From: Legionella hackeliae
GTDB lineage: Bacteria; Pseudomonadota; Gammaproteobacteria; Legionellales; Legionellaceae
Assembly (NCBI RefSeq): GCF_000953655.1
Contig: NZ_LN681225.1
Span: 2,858,501 to 2,922,500, forward strand
DNA length: 64,000 nt
Reading direction: 5' to 3'
The notes beneath the pieces were generated by a model. That model had not been told where the DNA came from. It saw only the letters and a list, made by a program, of their open reading frames with translations, and made no database searches. The translations under genes and the position numbers were made by a program. This document shows positions 28,086 to 36,825 of this stretch, one piece after another (positions within the stretch are counted from its first letter, which is position 1; each line of letters opens with the position of its first letter).

Positions 28086-29999
28086 TTAAATACCTTTTGC
28101 GTTAATTTCGCGTTGTAAGGTATCACAAATTGTATCAATATTCATCACTCCCAGGTCCGCACCTTCTCGTGTACGAACAGATACTGAATTATTTTCGACC
28201 TCTTTATCGCCGATAACCAGTAAATAGGGAACTTTTTGCAAAGTATGCTCGCGAATTTTAAAGCCAATTTTTTCATTTCTCAAGTCAAAATTTGCGCGAA
28301 CACCCTGCTTTTGTAAAATTTGGGTTACTTTTTGGCCAAAATCATGCTGTTTTTCACTAATAGTGAGAACCATTACCTGGACTGGCGATAACCATAATGG
28401 GAATTTTCCTGCATAATGCTCGATTAAAATTCCCATAAAACGTTCGAACGATCCTAAAATTGCTCGATGTAACATCACGGGGATTTTTCGACTACCGTCT
28501 TCAGCCACATATTGAGCGTCTAATCTCTCTGGCATTGAAAAATCAACTTGAATAGTACCACATTGCCAAATTCGACCAAGACTATCCGACAAGGAGCATT
28601 CTATTTTGGGACCGTAGAAAGCCCCCTCACCCGGAGCATCAACCCATTCAATTCCTCTTCCAAGCATAGCATGTTTCAAAGCATTTTCTGCCTTATCCCA
28701 AACAGCATCACCGCCAACCCGCTTCTCAGGACGCAGAGCCAGACGATATTTTATTTGTGTAAAACCAAAATCAGCATAAACAGACTGGACCAATTCCAAC
28801 ATCATGGCTACTTCAGATTGAATTTGTTCCTCAGTACAAAAAATATGCGCATCATCTTGAACCATATTGCGTACACGCATTAAGCCGTGTAAAGAACCAG
28901 AAGGCTCACAACGGTGACAATTACCAAATTCAGATAACCGCATTGGTAAATCACGGTAGCTTCTTAGTCCTTGATTAAAAATTTGAATATGGCAAGGGCA
29001 GTTCATTGGTTTTACTGCATACTCACGATTTTCAGTTTCTGTGACAAACATTTCTTCGCGGAAATTAGCCCAGTGCCCTGATTTTTCCCATAACGCTTTA
29101 TCAACTAATTGTGGAGTTTTAATTTCCTGATAACCAAAATCAACCAGTCTACTTCGCATATACTGCTCGAGAATTTGATAAATCGTCCAACCTTTTGGAT
29201 GCCAAAACACCATACCTGGAGCAATTTCCTGGAAGTGGAAAAGATCCAGTGCCTTTCCTAATTTACGGTGATCACGTTTCTCAGCTTCTTCTAAGCGATG
29301 TAGATAAGCGGCGAGTGATTTCTTATCAATCCAAGCCGTACCGTAAATACGCTGTAACATTTCATTATTTGAATCACCGCGCCAATAAGCACCCGCTAGC
29401 TTGGTTAATTTAAAGGCTTTCAAATGGCCTGTGGACGGAACATGCGGGCCTCGGCAAAGATCTTCAAAGTCTCCTTGTTTATAAAGAGATAGCACCTCAC
29501 CCTCAGGAATATCAGCAATAATCTTTGCCTTGTATTCTTCTCCCAAACTACGAAAATACGCAATCGCTTCATCCCGAGGCAGTTCTCGACGCGTAACAGG
29601 ATAATCGGCTTTTGCCAACTCATACATTTTGGCTTCTATTTGTTCCAAATCTTCTGGAGTAAATGAACGAGCAAAGGCAAAATCATAATAAAAACCATCT
29701 TCAACGACAGGACCAATTGTCACTTGGGCGCTTGGGAACAGAAGTTTCACAGCCTGGGCTAATAAATGAGCAGTAGAATGACGTATTACTTCAAGACTCT
29801 CTGGTTCTTGTTTCTCGGTAATAATAACCAAATCACTGTCACCCTGGATAAGGTAGCCTGTATCAACCAATTTGTTATTAACTTTACCAGCTAAGGCTGC
29901 TTTGGCTAATCCTGGACTAATACTTAGAGCAACATCATGAACAGAAACTGGATGTTCAAAATGTTTTACGCTTCCATCAGGCAATTTAATGTTTGGCAT
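28086..29999 (-). CDS. thrS: Threonine--tRNA ligase
   Basis: 637 residues. TGS domain (1-60), editing domain (about 65-220), class II core with [10 protein letters not shown] and [26 protein letters not shown] carrying the zinc-binding Cys and His residues, and an anticodon-binding domain (about 535-637). The ATG at 29999 giving [10 protein letters not shown] matches the family; the longer start at 30035 is rejected. Head of the thrS-infC-rpmI-rplT-pheST-ihfA string. Confidence 0.98.
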   Translation of the reverse strand: MPNIKLPDGSVKHFEHPVSVHDVALSISPGLAKAALAGKVNNKLVDTGYLIQGDSDLVIITEKQEPESLEVIRHSTAHLLAQAVKLLFPSAQVTIGPVVEDGFYYDFAFARSFTPEDLEQIEAKMYELAKADYPVTRRELPRDEAIAYFRSLGEEYKAKIIADIPEGEVLSLYKQGDFEDLCRGPHVPSTGHLKAFKLTKLAGAYWRGDSNNEMLQRIYGTAWIDKKSLAAYLHRLEEAEKRDHRKLGKALDLFHFQEIAPGMVFWHPKGWTIYQILEQYMRSRLVDFGYQEIKTPQLVDKALWEKSGHWANFREEMFVTETENREYAVKPMNCPCHIQIFNQGLRSYRDLPMRLSEFGNCHRCEPSGSLHGLMRVRNMVQDDAHIFCTEEQIQSEVAMMLELVQSVYADFGFTQIKYRLALRPEKRVGGDAVWDKAENALKHAMLGRGIEWVDAPGEGAFYGPKIECSLSDSLGRIWQCGTIQVDFSMPERLDAQYVAEDGSRKIPVMLHRAILGSFERFMGILIEHYAGKFPLWLSPVQVMVLTISEKQHDFGQKVTQILQKQGVRANFDLRNEKIGFKIREHTLQKVPYLLVIGDKEVENNSVSVRTREGADLGVMNIDTICDTLQREINAKGI

Positions 30000-30065
30000 G
30001 TTATCTCTATCCCTCAGGCAGATAAAATTTATCAATCATAGTTGCAATGGCTATCGATATCTAGC

Positions 30066-30094
30066 CTTATAATATAGACGTCATTCTGCGACAA
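30066..30094 (-). promoter_or_regulatory. Sigma-70-type promoter of thrS
   Basis: Minus strand TTGTCG (30094-30089), 17-nt spacer, TATAAG (30071-30066). The -35 overlaps the T-run of the tRNA terminator just upstream. Confidence 0.5.
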
Positions 30095-30117
30095 AAAAAA
30101 ACCCTGCTTGGCAGGGT
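30092..30117 (-). terminator. Rho-independent terminator of tRNA-Val
   Basis: ACCCTGC (30101-30107) pairs with GCAGGGT (30111-30117) around TTG. On the minus strand a run of nine T follows. It ends the tRNA transcript 8 bp past the CCA end. Confidence 0.93.
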
Positions 30118-30124
30118 TAATTCT

Positions 30125-30199
30125 TGGTAGGCACGAGTGGGATCGAACCACCGACCACCACCATGTCAAGGTGGTGCTCTACCACTGAGCTACGTGCCT
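30125..30199 (-). tRNA. tRNA-Val (anticodon GAC)
   Basis: Cloverleaf on the minus strand. Acceptor stem AGGCACG / CGTGCCT with A and encoded CCA, D-arm AGCTCAGTGGTAGAGC, anticodon stem CCACC / GGTGG with loop TTGACAT (anticodon GAC, read by GUC and GUU codons), and T-loop GGTTCGATCCC. It is transcribed alone, with its own promoter and terminator. Confidence 0.96.
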
Positions 30200-30229
30200 A
30201 TTATTCGTTCTTTCAACGAATAGGCGATG

Positions 30230-30258
30230 ATTATATAAAAGCTGCAATTACAAAGCAA
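30230..30258 (-). promoter_or_regulatory. Promoter of tRNA-Val
   Basis: Minus strand TTGCTT (30258-30253), 17-nt spacer, TATAAT (30235-30230). Between it and the tRNA lies a 7-bp dyad (ATTCGTT...AACGAAT, about 30203-30221), perhaps a processing hairpin. Confidence 0.7.
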
Positions 30259-30352
30259 TGTTTAATTGCTGGATCATTCTAATGATTTTTACTCAAGGAA
30301 TGGCTTGAATAGAATAAATCTGATCAAGCCATGATCTGCGAGGTTAGACCTA

Positions 30353-30427
30353 CTACGGCAATACCACTTTCTTCCATGCAGGATTCTTGTCTACCCACTG
30401 TTCCATCAGAGATAGATTCGAATCACC
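30353..30427 (-). pseudogene. Short C-terminal gene remnant
   Basis: In the gap between the tRNA-Val promoter and the XRE gene, the minus strand encodes YGDSNLSLMEQWVDKNPAWKK followed by VVLP and a stop (30353-30355). It is preceded in frame by a stop and has no start. It reads like the end of a normal protein whose body has been lost. I cannot name the family. The rest of the gap (30428-30496) holds nothing I recognise. Confidence 0.35.
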
Positions 30428-30496
30428 GTATTAGGTGAAACATGTCTGTGTTTCCTTGATTATTATTACAAATCTTTCTTAAATGTCAACTTTTAA

Positions 30497-30523
30497 TTTC
30501 CATTGGAAACTTAAAGTTTCCAA
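30497..30523. promoter_or_regulatory. Palindromic operator ahead of the XRE regulator
   Basis: TTGGAAAC (30503-30510), 5-nt spacer, GTTTCCAA (30516-30523), a perfect dyad. An overlapping TTTCC-ATT-GGAAA dyad adds a third half-site at 30497-30501. It lies just upstream of a weak promoter (TTTACA at 30536-30541 and TTACAC or TACACT near 30560) of the XRE gene, the usual place for an autoregulatory site. Confidence 0.55.
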
Positions 30524-30593
30524 AAGTAATAATTATTTACAGTGATACGATGCCTTTGTTACACTTATAAAAAGTATTTTACAGCTGGCTTCA

Positions 30594-31067
30594 ATGGAAA
30601 AGGTTGACTTAACAAAGCAGTTTGCTAATCGACTTCGAGATGCCATGTTGGCGGCAGGCTTTAACTCCCAACGCTCCACATCAGGGGTATGTATTCATAA
30701 ACTGGCTGAAATTACCGGACATTCCGTGCAAATTTGTCGTAAATATTTACGCGGAGAAACTATTCCCGAGCCTTTAAAGTTAGTAGAAATTGCGTCGAAG
30801 CTTCAAGTTTCTCCCGGCTGGCTACTTTTTGGGGACAGTCATGGAGACGCGGGTTTCGTCAGTGAAAAAATTACTATTTCCAAGAATTTATTACACTATA
30901 TTTTCACTCAGGCGACTAATCTATATAATACTCCCCGCCTGGGAGATGAGGTCGCGGATTTTCTTTTAGATTTAATCAACAACGTTAGCCAGATTAATGC
31001 TAATGAAGAACAATCCAAGCAAATCATTGATTTAGCACTCTCTTCTGTTAAGCAGTTTCGTTACTAG
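30594..31067 (+). CDS. XRE-family helix-turn-helix regulator
   Basis: 157 residues. The helix-turn-helix covers about residues 9-75: FANRLRDAMLAAGF, VCIHKLAEITGHSVQICRKYL and RGETIPEPLKLVEIASKLQVSPGWLLFG, the last part being typical of phage-repressor-like proteins. The C-terminal half is helical and unassigned, perhaps for dimerisation. A palindrome upstream is a likely binding site. It may be transcribed with the 171-residue gene 24 bp downstream. Confidence 0.82.
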   Translation: MEKVDLTKQFANRLRDAMLAAGFNSQRSTSGVCIHKLAEITGHSVQICRKYLRGETIPEPLKLVEIASKLQVSPGWLLFGDSHGDAGFVSEKITISKNLLHYIFTQATNLYNTPRLGDEVADFLLDLINNVSQINANEEQSKQIIDLALSSVKQFRY

Positions 31068-31091
31068 CATGGAGCCCCATAAAGTCTACTC

Positions 31092-31607
31092 ATGGAAAAA
31101 GATTACATACGAGTCACTCCCCATCCCAAATTTCTTGAATTACTTTTCGCATTTAGAAGTGAATTATTTAGCATTTTTAGAGACGTATTGGGGCTTCATG
31201 AAATAAACCATATCGCGATTTCGCGGGTTAGCGAGCAGGGGGAACTCATTACATTTTCCTCAACTCCTGCTTTGGAATTCAATCTATTCAGCAATAGACT
31301 GTGGTATTTTGACAAAAGCTATCACCCCACCTGGTTTCGTCAATGTACCCAAAATGAATGGCCAACGCTTTATGTTCCGCGGCGTTATGATGAATTGTAC
31401 TATTCTAAGCAAATTAAGCATCAATACCCCCTTGGTCTCTCTTTAAGTACCCAATTAAATGATGTTTTTTTTATCTATTCTTTAGCAAGCCACTCCTCTA
31501 GCTTAGTAGCAAGAGAGCTATTTACTACCCATGTCGATGATTTTTATAAAATAGGGGAATATTGTAGCGAAAAACTGAGCACATTTTTTGCTAGAGAAAC
31601 TAAATAG
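31092..31607 (+). CDS. Hypothetical protein resembling a LuxR ligand-binding domain without HTH
   Basis: 171 residues, no signal peptide or membrane segment. Aromatic-rich stretches (LWYFDKSYHPTWFRQC and YVPRRYDELYYSK) recall the sensory halves of Legionella LuxR-type proteins such as the one at 6.1 kb, but no DNA-binding domain follows. It might bind a ligand or partner for the XRE regulator upstream. That similarity is an impression from composition and pattern, not an alignment. Confidence 0.55.
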   Translation: MEKDYIRVTPHPKFLELLFAFRSELFSIFRDVLGLHEINHIAISRVSEQGELITFSSTPALEFNLFSNRLWYFDKSYHPTWFRQCTQNEWPTLYVPRRYDELYYSKQIKHQYPLGLSLSTQLNDVFFIYSLASHSSSLVARELFTTHVDDFYKIGEYCSEKLSTFFARETK

Positions 31608-31703
31608 CCTGTACCACTCATTTGAAGAATTAAGGTTTCTTGTCTATCCTTAAACACTAGGCCAAAGGAATAAGGCTAATGGATTAACTCATGGAGGAGA
31701 AGC

Positions 31704-31925
31704 ATGGATAAATTAATCACGATTAAACTTGTCCTTGCCATTATTTGCATTAGCTTGACGTTTGTGGCTTTTGCTAACAAAACTCGAACAGCCAGTTGGC
31801 AAAATATCTCTGTTAAATTCGCTAAAATTTATGCAAGCCAAACGCCCCATCACATGGTGCCAGTTATGCCGCCACCTAAGATAATTCAGGAATACTATGA
31901 GCAAAGTAACAATGAAGGTTTCTAA
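31704..31925 (+). CDS. Small exported protein overlapping the BON gene
   Basis: 73 residues. Start at 31704 with GGAGGAG 6 nt before. Residues 1-24 (MDKLITIKLVLAIICISLTFVAFA) form a signal peptide or membrane anchor; the rest is short and Pro-rich at the end. The last 29 bp overlap the next frame, which lacks a signal peptide and encodes BON domains. The two could be one exported BON protein split by a frameshift, or two coupled genes. Confidence 0.55.
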   Translation: MDKLITIKLVLAIICISLTFVAFANKTRTASWQNISVKFAKIYASQTPHHMVPVMPPPKIIQEYYEQSNNEGF

Positions 31926-32271
31926 TGGTACTATTTACCTCTCAGGCGAAGTAGATTCAGATAAAGATTTTGAAAATATCGTAACCCTCGCCGAATCTAC
32001 CGCAGGTGTAACAGCGGTAAATGTGGACAACCTCTTCGTTAAAGATAACCATCAGTCGTTAGCCGACCTCTACTTAACGGCAAAAATTAAAGGCACGCTT
32101 ATTCGGAAAAATATTCTTGATAAGAATTTTTCTGCTTGGACTATTGATATAAAAACGCAAAACGGACATGTCTATTTAACAGGTCAGGCAGATTCTGTCA
32201 TTAACAAACAAGCAATTCTGGATACAGTTAAATCAATTACAGAGGTAAAAACAATAGATGACAATCTTTAA
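31897..32271 (+). CDS. BON-domain protein
   Basis: 124 residues. Two BON units: a first lacking its opening helix (TMKVSNGTIYLSGEVDSDKD ... AGVTAVNVDNL) and a full second (SLADLYLTAKIKGTLIRKN ... VYLTGQADSVINKQ). BON proteins such as OsmY are periplasmic and bind membranes, but this frame has no signal peptide. The 73-residue frame just upstream and overlapping does have one. A terminator follows. Confidence 0.75.
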   Translation: MSKVTMKVSNGTIYLSGEVDSDKDFENIVTLAESTAGVTAVNVDNLFVKDNHQSLADLYLTAKIKGTLIRKNILDKNFSAWTIDIKTQNGHVYLTGQADSVINKQAILDTVKSITEVKTIDDNL

Positions 32272-32274
32272 GCC

Positions 32275-32311
32275 AAGGCATCTAACGTTACTTCATTCAG
32301 ATGCCTTTTAC
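32275..32311 (+). terminator. Terminator after the BON gene
   Basis: AAGGCATCT (32275-32283) pairs with AGATGCCTT (32299-32307), followed by TTAC. It starts 4 bp after the stop. Confidence 0.7.
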
Positions 32312-32314
32312 ATT

Positions 32315-32527
32315 CTAAACAACCATAGTTTCTGGGCTGTTATCAGCAAGAGTCGCTTGTGAATGGCTTTGTTGATCAAGAATATGGCAATAATTTTGAC
32401 GTTTAAGGGGATCTTTTTCCTTGGCGCATAATTCCTGGAAGGTATCCAAGTTTCTGTCGCTGTCCACAGTAGTAGCGAACGATAATAGAGGCATGAAACA
32501 ACCTATTACTATTGCTAATTTTTTCAT
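32315..32527 (-). CDS. Small secreted hypothetical protein
   Basis: 70 residues. A signal peptide (MKKLAIVIGCFMPLLSFA, cleavage near 18-19) leaves a mature part of about 50 residues with two Cys (ELCAKEKDPLKRQNYCHIL), which could form a disulfide. No known family. It is convergent with the BON gene, whose terminator lies between them. Confidence 0.65.
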   Translation of the reverse strand: MKKLAIVIGCFMPLLSFATTVDSDRNLDTFQELCAKEKDPLKRQNYCHILDQQSHSQATLADNSPETMVV

Positions 32528-32740
32528 TCAAAGACCCTTCTGTTAGTTTGGACTTAAAATCATTTAAAGCAACATATTAAGGCTCACAGTAGTGTGCACT
32601 AAAATTTTAAAAATTGAAATACTAAAATGTTTTTTCTTTAAATGATCAATTCAATGCAAGATTAAAATAAATTCCTGATTATCTTGCCTGTCATTTCGGC
32701 GTTGGATTATACACAATAATCACTTTTTTCTCAAATTCAA

Positions 32741-33160
32741 CTACTCTGTTGCAAATAAAATCAATGCAGCAATAGCAAAAATCATCCCTAACCCTTGTTT
32801 CAAAGTGATCCCTTGTTTTAAGAAAAGCATGCATAGCAGTAGCGTAATTAAAGGATACATGGAGGTAATCAAAACGACGGGCATAGCTGGCCCCTTGCGT
32901 AGCGCTGCAATGAAAAAAATACAGGCAATACCATTGGCCAATCCATTTAGAAAGCCGTAGAGAGTTCCTCGTGGAGAAAGTTCGAGCTTAAAATCCAGTA
33001 GGAATAAAGCAATAACACCTGAAATCAGAACCCCTAAACTGGAATAAAAAGTAATTGAAAGAGGGTTGATAAAATTCGAAGCCCTTGTCCCCCAATATCC
33101 CCAAGCGCCATAAAGGCATAAAGCGGCAAGAGAAGGATAGTACCAAGACGTAAAATTCAT
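32741..33160 (-). CDS. EamA-family half-size membrane transporter
   Basis: 139 residues with five hydrophobic segments making a single EamA/DMT repeat. ITSMYPLITLLLCMLFLKQGITLKQGLGMIFAIAALIL at the end is the standard closing pair of helices. Single-repeat members work as dimers. Substrate unknown. It stands alone; the 32528-32740 gap downstream holds no gene. Confidence 0.8.
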   Translation of the reverse strand: MNFTSWYYPSLAALCLYGAWGYWGTRASNFINPLSITFYSSLGVLISGVIALFLLDFKLELSPRGTLYGFLNGLANGIACIFFIAALRKGPAMPVVLITSMYPLITLLLCMLFLKQGITLKQGLGMIFAIAALILFATE

Positions 33161-33316
33161 GATCTGTCCTCATTATTTCTTGCGACGAAGAGTAAAAAAA
33201 TCAAAATTCACCATGAATACTGCCTAGGGGTGCACAGCATAACCGGCAGTTTAAAAAAATAAAACCAAGTACAAAGAAAAATTTTTCAATGTCTACAGCT
33301 AATTCAATTAACTTAT

Positions 33317-34402
33317 TCATTTAACAGAATTTTTTGTTAGCTTAATTTGCTTAAAAATTTGTCTTGCAATACGTTTTAAAGGTACTTTATTGGTATTTGT
33401 TAAAATAATGATGCTTAGATGATTATCAATATGACGAACTATCCAGCTACTATACCCTCTTATAGCCCCATTTTTTGCTGCCACTAACTCATCTGAAGTA
33501 TAGGAAACTTGCCACCCCAAAGACCAGGCCCAATTCTTATGACCTGCAGGCTGACCATTTTTTAAAAATACCGGACTCCACATTTGACGATAACTCGAAA
33601 CACTCAAAATTTTACCCGCTGACATCGCCCTGTCCCATTTGGCCATATCACTAATTGTTGAAACAATACCTCCAGAACTCCACATTTGTAACCAGGGTTT
33701 CTTATTAGGATTAGGCATAGGCACCTCACCTGCATTAACGCGATAACCAGTAGCCAGTCCGGGTGGAAATAAATTAGCAGGAAAACCTGTATTTCTCATT
33801 ATAAGAGGAGTAAAAATGGTTTGGTTTAAGTAAATGTCTAGTGACTGTTGACTGACATTTTCAATAACTCTTCCCAACACAATATAGCCGAAGTTATTAT
33901 ATTTCACTGCTGTGCCAGGGGTGAACTCCATAGGTTTATTAGCCATCATAGTCCATATTTGCCCCCAAGGAAGATGTGGCCCTTGATGTTGTGGGATTCC
34001 ACTGGTATGCGAAAGTAATTGGCGAATCGTGACCGCTTGCCACTGAGGTGGGGCTTTAGGAATATATTTCAGTACTGAATCATCAAGATTAATTTTGCCC
34101 TCTTGCACCAAACTCATCAATGCAAATGCTGTCAGTACTTTAGAAATTGAACCAATCGCAAACAGCGTTTTGAGGGTAACTAGTTGTTTTTGTTGAACAT
34201 CTGCATAACCATAGCCCTTCATCAACAAAGGCTTCCCATCTTTCAATACAGCGATAGCTAATCCAGGAATACCATGCTGTTGCATGTTATTCGCAACAAT
34301 TGTATCGATTTGTTGTCCAATTGTTAGTGTAGGCGCGCTGCCATATAGCCATTGAGAAAAAAGAAATCCAAAAATGAGAATTAGAGTACTTTTTCTATTC
34401 AT
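33317..34402 (-). CDS. Serine hydrolase of the beta-lactamase / class C PBP family
   Basis: 361 residues. Signal peptide from MNRKSTLILIFGFLFSQWLYG. The catalytic S-x-x-K is SISK at 85-88 and the Y-x-N motif is YNN at 168-170; a KNGAIRGYSS stretch near 310 is the probable third motif. Such proteins may be esterases, DD-peptidases or beta-lactamases, and motifs alone do not decide. The ATG at 34402 has AAGGAT upstream; the longer start at 34450 adds residues before the signal peptide and is rejected. Confidence 0.85.
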   Translation of the reverse strand: MNRKSTLILIFGFLFSQWLYGSAPTLTIGQQIDTIVANNMQQHGIPGLAIAVLKDGKPLLMKGYGYADVQQKQLVTLKTLFAIGSISKVLTAFALMSLVQEGKINLDDSVLKYIPKAPPQWQAVTIRQLLSHTSGIPQHQGPHLPWGQIWTMMANKPMEFTPGTAVKYNNFGYIVLGRVIENVSQQSLDIYLNQTIFTPLIMRNTGFPANLFPPGLATGYRVNAGEVPMPNPNKKPWLQMWSSGGIVSTISDMAKWDRAMSAGKILSVSSYRQMWSPVFLKNGQPAGHKNWAWSLGWQVSYTSDELVAAKNGAIRGYSSWIVRHIDNHLSIIILTNTNKVPLKRIARQIFKQIKLTKNSVK

Positions 34403-34548
34403 GTCCTTTTTTATCCTTAAAAATATACAACAACGCTCTAAGAGGTACATCGAATCCTATCTTGAGCAACAGGAAGACACTTAGAACGATTACAAGACAA
34501 TCCATCTATACTCCAGAGTACAGCAAATTATTTCAATAGGTCGAGACT

Positions 34549-34737
34549 ATGGGAAACAAAAATTCCATACGTCAGGCTAACTCTAACTTAACAAATGCAA
34601 GGGAGGCTGTTCGGGAGTTTTATAAAGGTGTTGAGCAGCCAGATATGGAATTAGTCCTTTTCTTCTTATCAGTAGTTATGATCGAAGGCACAATTACGTT
34701 CGTTCTATTCAAAAAGCAAATGAGGACGACAGTTTAA
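34549..34737 (+). CDS. Small membrane protein or fragment
   Basis: 62 residues: a hydrophilic helix (NSIRQANSNLTNAREAVREF) followed by one membrane segment (MELVLFFLSVVMIEGTITFVLF). No family recognised. It lies 74 bp before the decayed PAS-GGDEF gene in a different frame and could be a surviving piece of its sensory N-terminus or an independent small gene. Confidence 0.35.
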   Translation: MGNKNSIRQANSNLTNAREAVREFYKGVEQPDMELVLFFLSVVMIEGTITFVLFKKQMRTTV

Positions 34738-34810
34738 CTTTTTTCTGTGCCATTGAGAACGGATTGGTTTTGCGAGTCGCTAAGGGTGTTAACCTCGCTT
34801 AGATTTTAGT

Positions 34811-35664
34811 TTGTTTCAGACTGCAATTAGAGAACAGGTGCGAACTCGTACTGCTGAATTGGAAGAGGCATTGCATGAAAATAAAAAAATAACTGGCGCC
34901 TTACGCGAGTCTGAAGCAAAATTTCATGGTTTAGTCAGCCAGTCTTTGGTAGGCATCGTCATTGTAGAAAATAATAAATTTAGTTATTCCAATGCTAAAT
35001 TTAATGAAATATTTGGTTATAGTGCCGAAGAAATTCATCAACTAGGTCCTCTGGGATGTAGCAACAGAAAAGTATTAATTGGGTTGATAATGGATGTAAG
35101 CGAGCGTATTCGTGCAGAACGTGAATTGCAGGCTCTACAAGAAAGATTATTTGATCAATCTATCCATGATGCCTTAACAGATCTATACAATCGCCGCTAT
35201 CTTAGGAAACTCTAGATAAGGAATTAATACTTTCCTACCACAATAATTACCCTATCAGCATTATTATGGGCGATCTTGATCATTTCAAAAAAGTTAATGA
35301 TCAATTCGGACATCTTGCCGGTGACGAGGTATTGCGGATTTTTGGCAATTTGCTAAAGCAACATGCTTGCCCTAATGATGACTATTGTCATTATGGCGGA
35401 GAAGAATTTCTATTAGTTCTACCCAAAGTAGAAAAAAATCTGGCCCTTGAGCGTGCTGAGCAATTACGAAGCGCCCTCTCAGTCGCTCCAATCATTTATG
35501 GGGCCTCAGTCCTTTCAGTAACAGCCTCTTTTGGTGTGGCAACCTCACCCTACGACGGACAAACCGGCGATGAATGAATTAATGCCGCTGACAAAGCACT
35601 TTATGCAGCGAAAGCTGCGGGTCGAAATCGAGTCAATGTCAGCCCAAGTAAAAAAAAGAAATGA
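34811..35664 (+). pseudogene. Broken PAS-GGDEF diguanylate cyclase gene
   Basis: Remains of a cyclic-di-GMP synthase with at least three lesions. (1) A PAS domain (ESEAKFHGLVSQSLVGIVIV ... NEIFGYSAEEIHQLG) jumps straight to its last strand (VLIGLIMDVSERIRAER), so about 50 residues are missing. (2) A one-base loss near 35211 shifts the frame in LYNRRYLRKL / LDKELILSY. (3) A TGA at 35575 interrupts GDE / INAADKALYAAKAAGRNRV. The GGEEF active-site motif itself is intact (CHYGGEEFLL). Product inactive as encoded. Confidence 0.88.
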
Positions 35665-35671
35665 TTATCGG

Positions 35672-36028
35672 TCAAAACTTCTCTTTGATAAGTGAAATTT
35701 TATCAGCACTTTCCTTAAACATTTCTCGCAAAGCTTCAATTTTTTCATGATTAAGTTCATTAAATTCACTCGGTGAAAATTCATCCGAAATTACTAAATG
35801 AACTAACCGCTGAATTCCAACGATAGCTTTGTCTACTTCATCTGCAAGAGTAAGTAATTGTTGCTTACGTTCATTAGAAGGTCCATCCGCTAGGGAAGCC
35901 AATGCATCAATTTTTGCTGTAATCTCTGCTTGCAATCCTTTTAACTTTTGATCCAAACGTAAAATATTATCTCTTGTGTCACTATCAACCGCTTCGAGAA
36001 ATGTATGTTCGTGATGTTCATTACCCAT
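35672..36028 (-). CDS. Hypothetical coiled-coil protein
   Basis: 118 residues, acidic, almost wholly helical. Heptad-like stretches run through NILRLDQKLKGLQAEITAKI and ADEVDKAIVGIQRLVHL. No signal or membrane segment. The start has AGGAGGAGAG upstream, so it is well translated. It faces the GGDEF pseudogene tail to tail with an 7-bp gap. Function unknown. Confidence 0.7.
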   Translation of the reverse strand: MGNEHHEHTFLEAVDSDTRDNILRLDQKLKGLQAEITAKIDALASLADGPSNERKQQLLTLADEVDKAIVGIQRLVHLVISDEFSPSEFNELNHEKIEALREMFKESADKISLIKEKF

Positions 36029-36153
36029 TTAAAGCTCTCCTCCTATCCTGTTAATTATGGGTCTTACCATTATTAAAAGCCAGCATAAGCTTGCTATTTC
36101 GCCAAACCGATAAAAAGTGGTATGATTGCGCTTTTTTAGCGCAGTGCACAATT

Positions 36154-36786
36154 ATGTTGTTACATTATCTCTTTATCATGGGCATTTGTGTAGAAGCAAT
36201 TACAGGTGCGATTGCTGCTGGAAGGAAAAAAATGGATTTTTTTGGTGTAATGCTGATTGCTTGCATTGCAGCTCTGGGCGGCGGAACAGTGAGAGATGTT
36301 CTTTTTAATACGCATCCTCTCACTTGGGTAGCTCATCCAGAGTATATTCTTTATACCTCTGGTTTTGCATTTTTAACTATCTTTATTGCGCACTCTTTAG
36401 TACGCATTATGAAGGTTTTCCTAATTCTAGACGCGTTAGGCTTATCCGCTTTTGTGATTATTGGTGCTCAAAAAGTATTAGCGAATGGCTACTCCCCGGG
36501 TATAGCTATTATAAGTGGTATGCTTACAGGGATTTGTGGGGGGATGCTACGAGATATTCTTTGCAATGATATACCCTTGGTCTTACGTAGAGAACTCTAT
36601 GCCACGATCGCATTAGCTGGCGCGTTATTATTTATTGTACTAGCGCATTTCAATGTTCCTAAAAATATCAATGTCATTATTACCCTTATTTCTATTTTTA
36701 CGGCAAGGGTGATTGCTATTTCTTATCAGATTGAAATGCCAAAATTTGACTACTCAAAGAGCTTAAGAAAACGACATCGTCGTTAA
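36154..36786 (+). CDS. Trimeric intracellular cation channel family protein (UPF0126/YadS)
   Basis: 210 residues in two repeats of three helices. Each repeat carries the family motif: GGGTVRDVLF at about 51-60 and GGMLRDILCNDIPLVLR at about 132-148. Prokaryotic TRIC proteins conduct K+ and Na+. The start at 36154 (MLLHYLFIMGI) begins at the first helix; the longest frame, from 36091, adds 21 unlikely residues. Confidence 0.88.
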   Translation: MLLHYLFIMGICVEAITGAIAAGRKKMDFFGVMLIACIAALGGGTVRDVLFNTHPLTWVAHPEYILYTSGFAFLTIFIAHSLVRIMKVFLILDALGLSAFVIIGAQKVLANGYSPGIAIISGMLTGICGGMLRDILCNDIPLVLRRELYATIALAGALLFIVLAHFNVPKNINVIITLISIFTARVIAISYQIEMPKFDYSKSLRKRHRR

Positions 36787-36815
36787 AAAAAGCAGTCAGT
36801 TGACTGCCTTTTTTC
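36785..36815. terminator. Bidirectional terminator between the TRIC gene and ppiB
   Basis: GCAGTCA (36792-36798) pairs with TGACTGC (36801-36807), flanked by an A-run on the left and a T-run on the right, so it works on both strands for the two convergent genes. Confidence 0.93.
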
Positions 36816-36825
36816 GAAGTTTAAT

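Noticed and set aside
28548..28883. 111-codon plus-strand frame inside thrS
   Set aside because: Shadow of a well-conserved gene on the other strand.
36091..36153. 21-residue N-terminal extension of the TRIC channel
   Set aside because: Polar residues before the first helix are not seen in the family, and there is no ribosome site.
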